Shown here one piece after another: positions 7,487-15,776 of a stretch of DNA of 64,000 nucleotides (its first letter is position 1; each line of letters begins with the position of its first letter). The stretch is from Gammaproteobacteria bacterium HGW-Gammaproteobacteria-13 (lineage in GTDB: Bacteria; Pseudomonadota; Gammaproteobacteria; Pseudomonadales; Pseudomonadaceae). Below the pieces are notes generated by a model. It had not been told where the DNA came from, did no database searches, and worked only from the letters and a program-made list of their open reading frames with translations. The stretch covers positions 124,001-188,000 of the forward strand of contig PGZH01000004.1 of NCBI GenBank assembly GCA_002840155.1, read 5' to 3'. Position numbers and translations under genes: made by a program.

Positions 7487-8479
7487 GTGAGTAATCAGCT
7501 GGTTGACCCCTTCGGTCGGCGCATCACCTATCTACGGTTATCGGTTACCGATCGCTGTGATTTCCGTTGCACCTATTGCATGAGTGAGGACATGGTGTTC
7601 GCCCCGCGCGAGCAGATCCTCAGTCTTGAAGAACTCTATGCCGTGGCTGATGCCTTTATTGGTCTTGGGGTCAAACGCATCCGCATCACCGGTGGCGAGC
7701 CGCTGGTACGCAAGAACCTGCTGAGCCTGCTGACCCGCCTGGGCCAGCGCCCCGAGCTGGAAGACCTGGCCATCACCACCAACGGCTCGCAACTGGCCGA
7801 GCTGGCGCCGCAACTGCACGCAGCCGGGGTCAAGCGCCTGAATGTCAGCCTGGACTCATTGCAGCGCGAGCGTTTTGCCGCCTTTACCCGACGCGACAAG
7901 CTCGACCAAGTGCTGGAAGGCATCGAGGTGGCGCGCGCTGCGGGTTTTCGCAAGATCAAACTCAACGCCGTGGTGCAGAAAAATCGTAACGATGACGAAG
8001 TGCTTGACCTGGTCGAGTTCGCCATGGCGCGTGGCCTGGACATCAGCTTTATCGAAGAAATGCCGCTGGGCAGTATTTCCAGCCACCAGCGCGAACAGAC
8101 CTTCTGCTCCAGCGACGAGGTGCGTGAGCGCATCGAACAGCGCTATGCCCTGGTGCGCAGCAGCAAGTTGACTGGCGGGCCGTCGCGCTATTGGCAGGTG
8201 GTCGGCAGCGATACCCAGGTTGGTTTTATCTCACCGCACAGCCACAACTTCTGCGGTGACTGCAACCGCGTGCGGGTCACCGCCGAGGGCAAACTGGTGC
8301 TTTGCCTGGGCCATGAGAATGCCCTGGACCTGAAAGGCCTGATGCGTGCCCACCCCGGCGACAGCCAGCGCCTGAGTGAAGCCTTGATGCAAGCCCTGCA
8401 ACTGAAACCCGAGCGTCATCACTTCGAGAGCGATGCCCAGGTGCAGGTTATTCGCTTTATGAGCATGACCGGTGGCTAG
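7487..8479 (+). CDS. moaA: GTP 3',8-cyclase MoaA (molybdenum cofactor synthesis)
   Basis: This radical-SAM enzyme makes the first intermediate of molybdopterin from GTP. From the chosen start the protein is 330 residues. The SAM cluster motif CDFRCTYC is at C24, C28 and C31. GGEPL follows, and the C-terminal cluster region CGDCNRVR...LCLG binds GTP. The protein ends in GG, as MoaA does. I chose GTG at 7487 because AGGAG (7475-7479) lies 7 bp upstream and the family starts there; an open frame extends upstream to 7382. Xanthine dehydrogenase in this cluster needs the cofactor, and both proposed operators precede this gene. Confidence 0.93.
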   Translation: MSNQLVDPFGRRITYLRLSVTDRCDFRCTYCMSEDMVFAPREQILSLEELYAVADAFIGLGVKRIRITGGEPLVRKNLLSLLTRLGQRPELEDLAITTNGSQLAELAPQLHAAGVKRLNVSLDSLQRERFAAFTRRDKLDQVLEGIEVARAAGFRKIKLNAVVQKNRNDDEVLDLVEFAMARGLDISFIEEMPLGSISSHQREQTFCSSDEVRERIEQRYALVRSSKLTGGPSRYWQVVGSDTQVGFISPHSHNFCGDCNRVRVTAEGKLVLCLGHENALDLKGLMRAHPGDSQRLSEALMQALQLKPERHHFESDAQVQVIRFMSMTGG

Positions 8480-8496
8480 CCCCTAGCCGCTTCCTC

Positions 8497-8515
8497 ACCG
8501 CCTTGGGCGGTTTTA
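8497..8515 (+). terminator. Intrinsic terminator after moaA
   Basis: The stem ACCGCC-TTG-GGCGGT at 8497-8511 is followed by four T residues. It separates moaA from the binding-protein gene. Confidence 0.7.
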
Positions 8516-8552
8516 TTCGTTCTTCTCTCTCACTTTAAACAGGAGGTTTGCT

Positions 8553-9374
8553 GTGAAGCCCTCGCACGTCTGTAGTTTGTTCGCCGTTGTCTGTTCCAGC
8601 GCGGTCAGCGCTGAAAGCTATGTGATTGGTGTAGAGAAACTGGCCTTTGCGCCGCACTACAGCATCGATGCGCAAGGCCAGTACCAGGGCTTTGCCCGTG
8701 AGCTGTTTGATTTGTTCGCACAGACCAGTGGGGTGGAGCTGAGCTACAAGGTGCTGCCCGTGGAGCAGCTGTTGCCCGCGCTGCTCAGCGGCCAGGTGGA
8801 TTTCAAATACCCCGACAGCGAAACCTGGGCTCAGGCGCAAAAGGCCGGTAAGGCCCTGAGCTACAGCCAGGGCGTGGTCGAGTATGTTGATGGTGTATTG
8901 GTGGCACCGCAGCGCCATGGTCAGCCTATTGAGCAGATCAAGCGCCTGGCCATGGTCAACGGCTGGACGCCCTGGGGTTATCAGGAGCGGATTGATGCCG
9001 GGCAGATCGAACTGACCTACAGCGATGATTTGCGTCAGATGATTCGCCAGGCGCTGAAGAAGGACACTGACGGCGCTTACTTCAACGTGGTGGTGGCCAC
9101 TCATTATCTGGACAACATCCGCGCACGACCGGGCGCACTGATTTTCGATGCAAAGTTGCCGCATAACCGTGGCAGCTTCAAGCTGTCGACCCTCAAGCAT
9201 GCGGCGTTTATGCAGCGTTTTGACCGCTTCCTGATCGAGCAGCAGAGTGAGATTGCCGCGCTGAAAAGCCAGTACAAGGTCGAGGCCAATCTGGATGCCG
9301 AGCGCATCGGCCTGGAGCAGTGGAAGCTGGAGTTTATCGAGCGGCAGAAGCGTAAAGACGCGCAATCGCAGTAA
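8553..9374 (+). CDS. Periplasmic solute-binding protein (SBP family 3-like)
   Basis: The 273-residue protein starts with GTG at 8553, preceded by AGGAGG at 6 bp. It has a cleavable signal peptide ending near SAVSA-ES (about residue 20). The rest resembles the periplasmic amino-acid-binding (SBP_bac_3) fold, with GQYQGFARELFDLFAQ and LLPALLSGQVDFKYPDSE. No permease or ATPase lies beside it, so it may work with a distant transporter or as a sensor-type protein. The ligand is not evident. Separate hairpin terminators on both sides suggest that it is a single-gene unit. Confidence 0.75.
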   Translation: MKPSHVCSLFAVVCSSAVSAESYVIGVEKLAFAPHYSIDAQGQYQGFARELFDLFAQTSGVELSYKVLPVEQLLPALLSGQVDFKYPDSETWAQAQKAGKALSYSQGVVEYVDGVLVAPQRHGQPIEQIKRLAMVNGWTPWGYQERIDAGQIELTYSDDLRQMIRQALKKDTDGAYFNVVVATHYLDNIRARPGALIFDAKLPHNRGSFKLSTLKHAAFMQRFDRFLIEQQSEIAALKSQYKVEANLDAERIGLEQWKLEFIERQKRKDAQSQ

Positions 9375-9390
9375 TGTGCTAAGCGAACAA

Positions 9391-9415
9391 AAACCGCTCC
9401 AGTGAGCGGTTTTTT
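9391..9415 (+). terminator. Intrinsic terminator after the binding-protein gene
   Basis: AAACCGCTC (9391-9399) pairs with GAGCGGTTT (9404-9412), followed by more T residues. Confidence 0.85.
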
Positions 9416-9455
9416 CTGCGCGCAATAGCAGGCTGCTTGTAGCCTTGGCGCAATA

Positions 9456-9489
9456 AAAAAGGGGATGGCAACAAGGCCATCCCCTTTTT
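9456..9489 (-). terminator. Intrinsic terminator after the Tsx-like gene
   Basis: AAAAAGGGGATGGC (9456-9469) pairs with GCCATCCCCTTTTT (9476-9489), giving a U-run on the minus strand downstream of the porin gene. Confidence 0.85.
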
Positions 9490-9533
9490 GTGCGGGTGCC
9501 GCCTACCCGGCGATCCGCATCAAGCGCATAGGC

Positions 9534-10406
9534 TTAGAAGTGGTACTTCACCAGCGCTTGTACGGCAGTCTGATCGAAGCCATCGGTGGAACCGTCGATT
9601 GGGCGGATACCGTACTTGTTGTGCCACATGTTCAGCTCGGTACCGACATACAGCTTGCGGCCTTCACCGAACAGCGCCTTGCCAGCATCCCATTTGATTT
9701 GGATCGAGGAGCCGACCGAGGTCTGGGTGCCGGCATCCTTGGATGGGGCGCGCCAGTCGATATAGCCGTCGACCACGAAGTCCTGTTCGCCAATGGCAAA
9801 CGGATAGGCGCCGCTTACGGTCAGCTGATAAGTGTGGCCGTTGCCCTTGTCCGATGCCTTGAAGTCATGGTCGAAGAAAATGTGGTTATTGATCTTCACC
9901 GCATACAGGTTGGCGTTCAGGTAAGCGAAGCCTGGGGCATTCCAGGCGGTGCCGATGCCGTACAGGTAGTTCTCGGTGCCAGGGCCGCCGTTGCCTTTTT
10001 CATAGGTGAAGGCTGCGTAGACATCCTTCAGCGGGCCTACCGAGAGGTCCTGGCCGGTCAACCAGCTGAGGCTGACGCGTGGCGAGAATTCCATGTAATA
10101 GAAGCTGTTCTTCTCTTTGACGCTCAGGTTGCCGAAGTTGCTGCCGCGTGCCTGGGCGTTGTCGGCGTCGACGTAGTCGAGGAAGAAGAAGGTGTCGCCC
10201 CAGGTCCAGCCACTGGCGTTTTCCAGGGTGAAGGTGGTCTGCGAGCGCTGCTCTTCAGCGTTGTTGTTCAAGCGCTGGAAGTTGCTGCCGTAGAGGTAGG
10301 AGAGGCTGGTGTCTTGCCAGAGAAAGGCATCGCTGGCCAAAGCCTGTTGGCCGGAAAACAGTCCAGCCGAGAGGGCGATGCCGTGGGGCAGGTGCTTCAG
10401 TTTCAT
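9534..10406 (-). CDS. Tsx-like nucleoside-specific outer membrane channel
   Basis: The protein is 290 residues from the second of two adjacent ATGs, which stands 7 bp from AGGAA; the first ATG is at 10409. A signal peptide is followed by SDAFLWQDTSLSYLYGSNF, the start of the Tsx/OmpK beta-barrel family. The protein ends in an aromatic beta-strand with terminal phenylalanine (VQALVKYHF), the outer-membrane assembly signal. Tsx channels admit nucleosides. Here it lies 82 bp downstream of a nucleobase permease in the same orientation, suggesting passage of purines or nucleosides across the outer membrane. Confidence 0.85.
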   Translation of the reverse strand: MKLKHLPHGIALSAGLFSGQQALASDAFLWQDTSLSYLYGSNFQRLNNNAEEQRSQTTFTLENASGWTWGDTFFFLDYVDADNAQARGSNFGNLSVKEKNSFYYMEFSPRVSLSWLTGQDLSVGPLKDVYAAFTYEKGNGGPGTENYLYGIGTAWNAPGFAYLNANLYAVKINNHIFFDHDFKASDKGNGHTYQLTVSGAYPFAIGEQDFVVDGYIDWRAPSKDAGTQTSVGSSIQIKWDAGKALFGEGRKLYVGTELNMWHNKYGIRPIDGSTDGFDQTAVQALVKYHF

Positions 10407-10488
10407 CATGGTTTCCTTATTATTGGACTTACAAGGTTTCTCGAACCTGCGGCGAACCGCAGGATCTGTCAGGCAAAGGGGCGGTGGT

Positions 10489-11985
10489 TCAACTGGTACG
10501 CGGGGCCACGTTGAGTTCGTTGCGGCTGCTGTTGGGCGCATCTTCGGCACTGTCGTCCTGCGGGTTTTGCAGCACGGTGTGCAGGTGCGCCTCGGGGTCG
10601 TAGTCGTTTTCTTCCAGCTGCAGATGCTCTTCCGGCAGGAAGATGTTCAGCAGAATCGCGCTGAAGGCACCGATGGTGATGGGTGAGCCGAAGATGTTTT
10701 TCAGCGCATCTGGCATCTGCGAGAGCACTTCTGGCACGGCTGCAACACCCAGGCCGAGGCCCAGTGAGATGGCCACGATCAGCACGTTGCGACGGTGCAG
10801 GCCGGCCTCGGTAAGGATCTTGATACCCGCCACGGCCACGGTGCCGAACATGATCAGCGTGGCGCCGCCGAGAACCGGTTTTGGCATCAGCTGCAGCACC
10901 GCACCCACCGCCGGGAACAGGCCCAGCAGCACCAGAATGCCGGCGATATAGAAGGCCACGTGGCGGCTGGCCACGCCGGTCAGCTGGATCACCCCGTTGT
11001 TCTGGCTGAAGGTGGTCATCGGCAGGCTGTTGAACATCGCCGCCATGGCTGAGTTGCAACCATCGGCCAAGACCCCGGATTTGATCCGGCGCATATACAG
11101 CGGACCTTTGACCGGCTGCTTGGAGATGATCGAGTTGGCCGTCAGGTCGCCTGCAGTTTCCAGCGGAGTGATCAGGAAGATCACCGCAATCGGTATAAAC
11201 GCCATCCAGTCAAAATTGAAGCCGTACTTGAACGGCACCGGCACGCTGATCAGCGGCACTTGAGCCATGTTGGCGAAATCCACCTTGCCGGTGAACCAGG
11301 CCACGCTGAAGCCCAGCACCAGGCCGATGATCACGGCCGACAGGCGTACGACCTGTGACGGGAAGCGGTTGAGAATAACGATGGTGACCAACACCAGGCC
11401 GCCGAGACCCAGGTGGTGCAGCGCGCCGAGGTCTGCTGCGCCGTAACCGCCGGCGATATCGGTCATCGCGACCTTGATCAGCGACAAGCCCATCAGACAG
11501 ATGATGGTGCCGGTGACGACCGGGGTGATCACCCGGCGCAGCTTGTTGATGAACTGGCTGAAGGCGATCTCGACAAAGGCTGCGCAGAAGCACACGCCAA
11601 AGATCGTCGAGAGAATTTCCTCCTCACTGCCGCCGCGGCCCTTGACGATAAACCCGGCGCTGAGAATCACGCTGAGAAAACCGAAACTGGTGCCCTGTAG
11701 GCACAGCAGGCCGGAGCCGACCGGGCCAATGCGCTTGGCCTGGATAAAGGTGCCGAGGCCGGACACGAACAGCGCCATGCTAACCAGATACGGCACATAA
11801 GCGCCGAGGCCGAGGACGCCACCGACAATCAGGGTAGGGGTGATGATGCCGACGAAGCTGGCCAGTACGTGCTGCAACGCGGCGAAGATCGCCGGAGCAA
11901 AGGCCGGGGTGTCGTGCAGTTGGTAGATCAGGTCGTTGTTTGCCACAGGCGGAGCCGTGGTCTCTGTGCTGCGAGTCGTGGTCAT
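10489..11985 (-). CDS. NCS2 nucleobase:cation symporter (xanthine/urate/uracil type)
   Basis: The 498-residue inner membrane protein has many hydrophobic segments and the NCS2 signature SQNNGVIQLTGVASR. FAALQHVLASFVGIITPTL near the N-terminus is the conserved QH region of TM1. These permeases import xanthine, urate or uracil with a cation; the exact substrate cannot be read from sequence. The C-terminal tail from about residue 455 is hydrophilic and acidic. Upstream are TGTCC-N4-GGTCA and TTGTGCACAA sites, and the Tsx-like porin gene follows in the same orientation. Confidence 0.88.
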   Translation of the reverse strand: MTTTRSTETTAPPVANNDLIYQLHDTPAFAPAIFAALQHVLASFVGIITPTLIVGGVLGLGAYVPYLVSMALFVSGLGTFIQAKRIGPVGSGLLCLQGTSFGFLSVILSAGFIVKGRGGSEEEILSTIFGVCFCAAFVEIAFSQFINKLRRVITPVVTGTIICLMGLSLIKVAMTDIAGGYGAADLGALHHLGLGGLVLVTIVILNRFPSQVVRLSAVIIGLVLGFSVAWFTGKVDFANMAQVPLISVPVPFKYGFNFDWMAFIPIAVIFLITPLETAGDLTANSIISKQPVKGPLYMRRIKSGVLADGCNSAMAAMFNSLPMTTFSQNNGVIQLTGVASRHVAFYIAGILVLLGLFPAVGAVLQLMPKPVLGGATLIMFGTVAVAGIKILTEAGLHRRNVLIVAISLGLGLGVAAVPEVLSQMPDALKNIFGSPITIGAFSAILLNIFLPEEHLQLEENDYDPEAHLHTVLQNPQDDSAEDAPNSSRNELNVAPRTS

Positions 11986-12066
11986 ATCAGAGCCTGCCAG
12001 TTGTTTTTATACGGTCATGGGCTTGGCGAGGCTTCACGGCGCCTCTGTTCTGTACCGGGTGGAAGT

Positions 12067-12080
12067 TGTCCACCTGGTCA
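12067..12080. promoter_or_regulatory. Degenerate TGAC-N6-GTCA site upstream of NCS2 permease
   Basis: TGTCCACCTGGTCA differs from the TGAC-N6-GTCA pattern at one fixed base. It lies 82 bp before the permease ATG at 11985. The gene-free gap 11986-12291 otherwise holds only the GntR-type site. Confidence 0.4.
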
Positions 12081-12135
12081 GAATGGATCGACTATAGCAA
12101 CTTGTTCACAGTGATAAAAACAATTTATTTTAAGA

Positions 12136-12145
12136 TTGTGCACAA
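12136..12145. promoter_or_regulatory. TTGTGCACAA site upstream of NCS2 permease
   Basis: This is a perfect palindrome that differs from TTGTATACAA only in the two central bases. It stands beside the proposed TetR site, the same pairing seen at gcl, moaA and the AzgA permease. Confidence 0.4.
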
Positions 12146-12291
12146 AAAATGAACCGCCAGTCAGATAGCTATGCAGCGAGCTCGCTATGCGCTGAAGCGG
12201 CCTGTTCTAGATGGGGTTACTGGCTTTTGCAGATGGCGCGCAGCGGCCAGCAGCCCGGCGTACCGGGCTGCGCTCTTGTGAGCAAAGAGGG

Positions 12292-13641
12292 TCAGTGCTG
12301 CGGGTGTGGATGGGTTACGCCAGCGCGTTCCGGTCCACCGAGGATATTGAACAGCAGGTTAAGCAACACCGCGCTGATGGTGGCCATGGCGATGCCGCTG
12401 TGGGTGATCGGCTCCAGCCAATGTGGCAAATGCGCGAAGAACTCCGGACGCACTACCGGGGCCAGGCCCATGCCGATGCTGACCGCGACCAGCAGCTGAT
12501 TGCGCCGGTCGGCAATATCCGCCTCCTGCAGAATCTTGATGCCCGTCGCCGCGACCATGCCGAACATGGCAATCCCCGCGCCGCCGAGTACCGCTGGCGG
12601 AATCGAGGCCACCAGATAGGCGGCTTTGGGCAGCAGGCTCAAGCCGATCAGCAGCAACCCGGCGGCGGCAGTAACGTAACGACTGCGTACACCGGTCATC
12701 TGCACCAGGCCGATGTTCTGCGCAAAGGAGGAGTGGGTAAAGGTGTTGAAAATGCCGGCGAAGAACGACGCACCGGCATCACACAGCAGGCCACGGCGCA
12801 GCATCACCGGGGTGACTTCCTTACCGGTGATCTTGCCGAGGGCGAGGAACATGCCGGTGGACTCAACGAAGATGATCACCACCACCAGGCACATGGAGAG
12901 GATCGGCGCCAGATGAAACTCCGGCATGCCGAAATGCATGGGTTTGACCACGGCAAACCAGGCGCTTTGATTAAGGCCGCTAAGGTCGACCATGCCCAGG
13001 CCGCCCGCTACCAGGTAGCCGACCAGCATACCGATCAGCACCGAGACATTGACCCAGAAACCGCGCATAAAGCGGTTGATCAGCAAAATGGTCCCGAGCA
13101 CCAAGGCGGCAATCGCCAGGTACTGCAACGCGCCAAACTCAGTGGCAGCGCTGCCACCGCCGGCCCAGTTGAGCGCCACGGGGAACAGTGACAAACCGAT
13201 GGCGGTAATCACCGTGCCGGTCACCAACGGCGGGAAGAAATGCACGATGCGTGACATAAAGGGCGCAATCAGCATGCCGAAGAAGCCTGCGGCAATGGTC
13301 GCACCGAAAATCCCCGGCAAGCCGATGCCGGGCGAGCCGGCCATGGCCACCATGCTACCTACGGCGGCAAAACTGGCGCCCATCATCACCGGCATACGGA
13401 TGCCCATGGGGCCGATGCCGAGTGACTGCACCAGGGTGGCAATGCCCGCCACCAGCAGGTCGGCGGTAATCAGAAAGGCGATTTCTTCGCGGGACAGGCC
13501 GACGGCCTCACCGATGATCAAAGGCACCGCAACCGCGCCGCCGTACATCAGCAGCACATGCTGCATGCTTACCAGAATCATCTGCAGCAGGGGCAGGCGT
13601 TGGTCGACCGCGCAGGTCGAAGTTGAATTCAACTGGGTCAT
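12292..13641 (-). CDS. NCS2 purine permease (xanthine/uric acid type)
   Basis: The 449-residue membrane protein carries the NCS2 signature SFAQNIGLVQMTGVRSR and LVSMQHVLLMYGGAVAVPLIIG near the N-terminus, typical of the bacterial urate/xanthine branch (UacT, PucJ). It would import urate or xanthine by cation symport for PuuD and Xdh. It is downstream of puuD in the same orientation but separated by a terminator. No copy of either proposed operator is visible immediately upstream. Its C-terminus ends in a His-rich THPHPQH tail. Substrate choice is inferred from family and location. Confidence 0.88.
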   Translation of the reverse strand: MTQLNSTSTCAVDQRLPLLQMILVSMQHVLLMYGGAVAVPLIIGEAVGLSREEIAFLITADLLVAGIATLVQSLGIGPMGIRMPVMMGASFAAVGSMVAMAGSPGIGLPGIFGATIAAGFFGMLIAPFMSRIVHFFPPLVTGTVITAIGLSLFPVALNWAGGGSAATEFGALQYLAIAALVLGTILLINRFMRGFWVNVSVLIGMLVGYLVAGGLGMVDLSGLNQSAWFAVVKPMHFGMPEFHLAPILSMCLVVVIIFVESTGMFLALGKITGKEVTPVMLRRGLLCDAGASFFAGIFNTFTHSSFAQNIGLVQMTGVRSRYVTAAAGLLLIGLSLLPKAAYLVASIPPAVLGGAGIAMFGMVAATGIKILQEADIADRRNQLLVAVSIGMGLAPVVRPEFFAHLPHWLEPITHSGIAMATISAVLLNLLFNILGGPERAGVTHPHPQH

Positions 13642-13738
13642 GCAAATACCTCAGGCGCTTTTATTGTTGTAAGTCGCTGTTCGGCGCAGGCGTTTATCGG
13701 CCTGTACCGGAGAATTCTTGCAGGGTGCAGATAAACAA

Positions 13739-13764
13739 ATGCCGCGCCCTTGCGGGCGCGGCAT
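13739..13764 (-). terminator. Intrinsic terminator after puuD
   Basis: ATGCCGCGCCC pairs with GGGCGCGGCAT around TTGC. On the minus strand TTTGTTTATC follows. It separates puuD from the downstream permease. Confidence 0.75.
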
Positions 13765-13773
13765 CAGGGTGGA

Positions 13774-15105
13774 TCAGTTGAGCTGTGCGCCCTGGTCGAT
13801 CCACGAGCCGATCAGCTCGCGTTCTTCCTGGGTCATCTGGGTGATGTTGCCCAGCGGCATGATCTGCGAAGCAACGCTTTGCGCGTGGATCTTCGCGGCT
13901 TGCGCCTTGATCTGCTCCGGCGTGTCGAGGACAAACCCAGCCGGCGGTGCGCTGAACATCGGGCTGCTCGGGGTGGCCGAGTGGCACACGCTGCAGCGTT
14001 CCTGAATCACGCTGTTGACCTGGGCAAAGTCGCCAGCGCCTGTCGCGCTTTCAGCTGGAGCACTGGTCTCCGGGGCTGCTGCGGTTTCTGCCGGTTTGGC
14101 AGCGGCTTCGGCAGCCTTGGCGGCAACTTCCGGGTGGCCGCTGATGCCAGTGGCTGGAACCGGGGCGTATTTGATCACTGCGGCTTTCGGCTCCTGGGGC
14201 GCGGCGGCCTTCATGCTCGGGCCGGTGACGAACGCCAGGCAGATCATGCCCAGTGCTGCAGCAGGCAGAGTCCAGACGTACTTGCTGCTGTCATGACGGG
14301 TGTTGAAGTAATGGCGCACCAGTACCGCCAACATCGCGATGCCTGCCAGAATCAGCCAGTTGTATTGGCTGCCGTAGGTGCTCGGGAAGTGGTTGCTGAT
14401 CATGATGAACAGCACCGGCAGGGTGAAGTAGTTGTTGTGGCGCGAACGCAGCAGGCCTTTGGCCGGCAGGGTCGGGTCTGGCGTGGTGTTGTCTTCGATA
14501 GCCTTAACCAGCGCGCGCTGGGCCGGCATGATGGTGAAGAACACGTTGCCGACCATGATGGTGCCGATAATGGCGCCGACATGGATATAGGCCGCGCGGC
14601 CGCTGAAGATCTGGCTGAAGCCATAAGCGGCAGCAATGATCAGCACGAACAGCACTGCACCAAGCAGGGCCGGGCGCTTGCCCAGCGGCGAGTCGCAGAG
14701 GAAGTGATACGCTACATAACCCGCGACCATCGAGCCGAAACCTATGGCAATGGCCATTTCCGGCGCCAGATCAACGCCAGGCTTGACCAGGTACAGGCTT
14801 GGGTTGAGGTAGTAGACCACCAGCATCAGGGCCACGCCCGACAGCCAGGTGGCATAGGCCTCCCATTTGAACCAGTGCAGGTTCTCCGGCATTTTTGGTG
14901 GGGCCAGTTTGTATTTTTCCAGGTGGTAGATACCGCCACCGTGAATCGCCCAGAGGTCACCAGACAGGCCTTCGCGGGGATTGCTGCGGTTGAGGTTGTT
15001 TTCCAGCCAGACGAAATAGAAGGATGCGCCGATCCAGGCGATGCCGGTGATCATATGGATCCAGCGGATACCCAGGTTCAGCCACTCAGTAAAATGCGCT
15101 TCCAC
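13774..15105 (-). CDS. puuD: Membrane-bound urate hydroxylase PuuD with C-terminal cytochrome c domain
   Basis: The 443-residue protein starts with GTG at 15105, with AAAGAGG upstream. Residues 1-300 form the multi-pass urate oxidase domain (GIRWIHMITGIAWIGASFYFVWLENNL at the start). After an Ala/Pro/Glu-rich linker of about 50 residues comes a class I cytochrome c domain with CSVCH (371-375) and a probable axial methionine in QIMPLGN (M416). PuuD converts urate to 5-hydroxyisourate and passes electrons to the respiratory chain, so it makes no H2O2. No soluble uricase gene is seen. It sits between allA and a purine permease. Confidence 0.95.
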   Translation of the reverse strand: MEAHFTEWLNLGIRWIHMITGIAWIGASFYFVWLENNLNRSNPREGLSGDLWAIHGGGIYHLEKYKLAPPKMPENLHWFKWEAYATWLSGVALMLVVYYLNPSLYLVKPGVDLAPEMAIAIGFGSMVAGYVAYHFLCDSPLGKRPALLGAVLFVLIIAAAYGFSQIFSGRAAYIHVGAIIGTIMVGNVFFTIMPAQRALVKAIEDNTTPDPTLPAKGLLRSRHNNYFTLPVLFIMISNHFPSTYGSQYNWLILAGIAMLAVLVRHYFNTRHDSSKYVWTLPAAALGMICLAFVTGPSMKAAAPQEPKAAVIKYAPVPATGISGHPEVAAKAAEAAAKPAETAAAPETSAPAESATGAGDFAQVNSVIQERCSVCHSATPSSPMFSAPPAGFVLDTPEQIKAQAAKIHAQSVASQIMPLGNITQMTQEERELIGSWIDQGAQLN

Positions 15106-15153
15106 AATCAGTACCTCTTTCCCGCAGGCCGAAACGCCGGCTGCAGGCTTCTC

Positions 15154-15657
15154 TTATTGGTGGGGGGCGAGGAGCAGTTGCTCGTCGTCGGTAAAGAAAT
15201 GCTCATCGCAGTTGTTGCCAGAACCACTGCGATCAACCACCAGGAAGTCATCCCGCTTTTCGATCGTCAGCACCGGGTGGTGCCAAACGCCGCGATGGTA
15301 ATTAATGCCCTGCCTGCCGTTGCTGCGGAAGGCGCGGACCAACTCCGATTCAGGTGCATCGCCAACTGGCGCGACCACAATCAGAAAGGGGTTGCCGAGC
15401 AGCGGAATAAACGCCTGACTGCCCTGCGGATGGCGCTCCAGCATGCGAATGGTCAGCGGCATATCCAGCGCCTCGGCACTGAAAATGCTGATGATCGCCT
15501 TATCCTCTGGCTGTGCGGTCTCGACCGTGGCCAGTTTGTGATAGCGGCGAGTGGAGCCATTGTTGATCATGAAGAATTCGCTGCCATCGGTTTCGATAAC
15601 GTCACCAAAGGGGGCGAAGGCTTCTTTGCTCAGCGGCTCGATGATCAATGTGCGCAT
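15154..15657 (-). CDS. allA: Ureidoglycolate lyase
   Basis: The 167-residue cupin-type protein begins MRTLIIEPLSKEAFAPFGDVIE, the standard AllA start; upstream in-frame codons to 15753 run into a REP element and are not used. GINYHRGVWHHPVL carries conserved histidines, and FIPLLGNPFLIVVAP is also characteristic. The enzyme splits ureidoglycolate into glyoxylate and urea, feeding gcl. It lies 48 bp upstream of puuD. No urease genes are in the window. Confidence 0.93.
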   Translation of the reverse strand: MRTLIIEPLSKEAFAPFGDVIETDGSEFFMINNGSTRRYHKLATVETAQPEDKAIISIFSAEALDMPLTIRMLERHPQGSQAFIPLLGNPFLIVVAPVGDAPESELVRAFRSNGRQGINYHRGVWHHPVLTIEKRDDFLVVDRSGSGNNCDEHFFTDDEQLLLAPHQ

Positions 15658-15700
15658 GTTGGTCTTCTGTTTATAAGTTCGTTGTCGATGCGTTGCTTTT

Positions 15701-15765
15701 GTAGGAGCGGCCTTGGCCGCGATGCTGTAAGCGTTTAAGAGCATCGCGGGCAAGCCCGCTCCTAC
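15701..15765. repeat. REP-like inverted repeat (GTAGGAGCGG type)
   Basis: GTAGGAGCGGCCTTGGCCGC at the left end is the imperfect inverse of GCGGGCAAGCCCGCTCCTAC at the right end, with GATGCT/AGCATC inside. It sits between alc and allA. The same family recurs at 19137-19189 and, degraded, at 63348-63411. Confidence 0.8.
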
Positions 15766-15776
15766 AGGTCGTGCAT

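Noticed and set aside
13750-15738. A 662-codon open frame on the + strand
   Set aside because: It is antisense to puuD and allA, which have complete motifs and correct lengths; its translation is rich in His, Gln and Arg with no domain.
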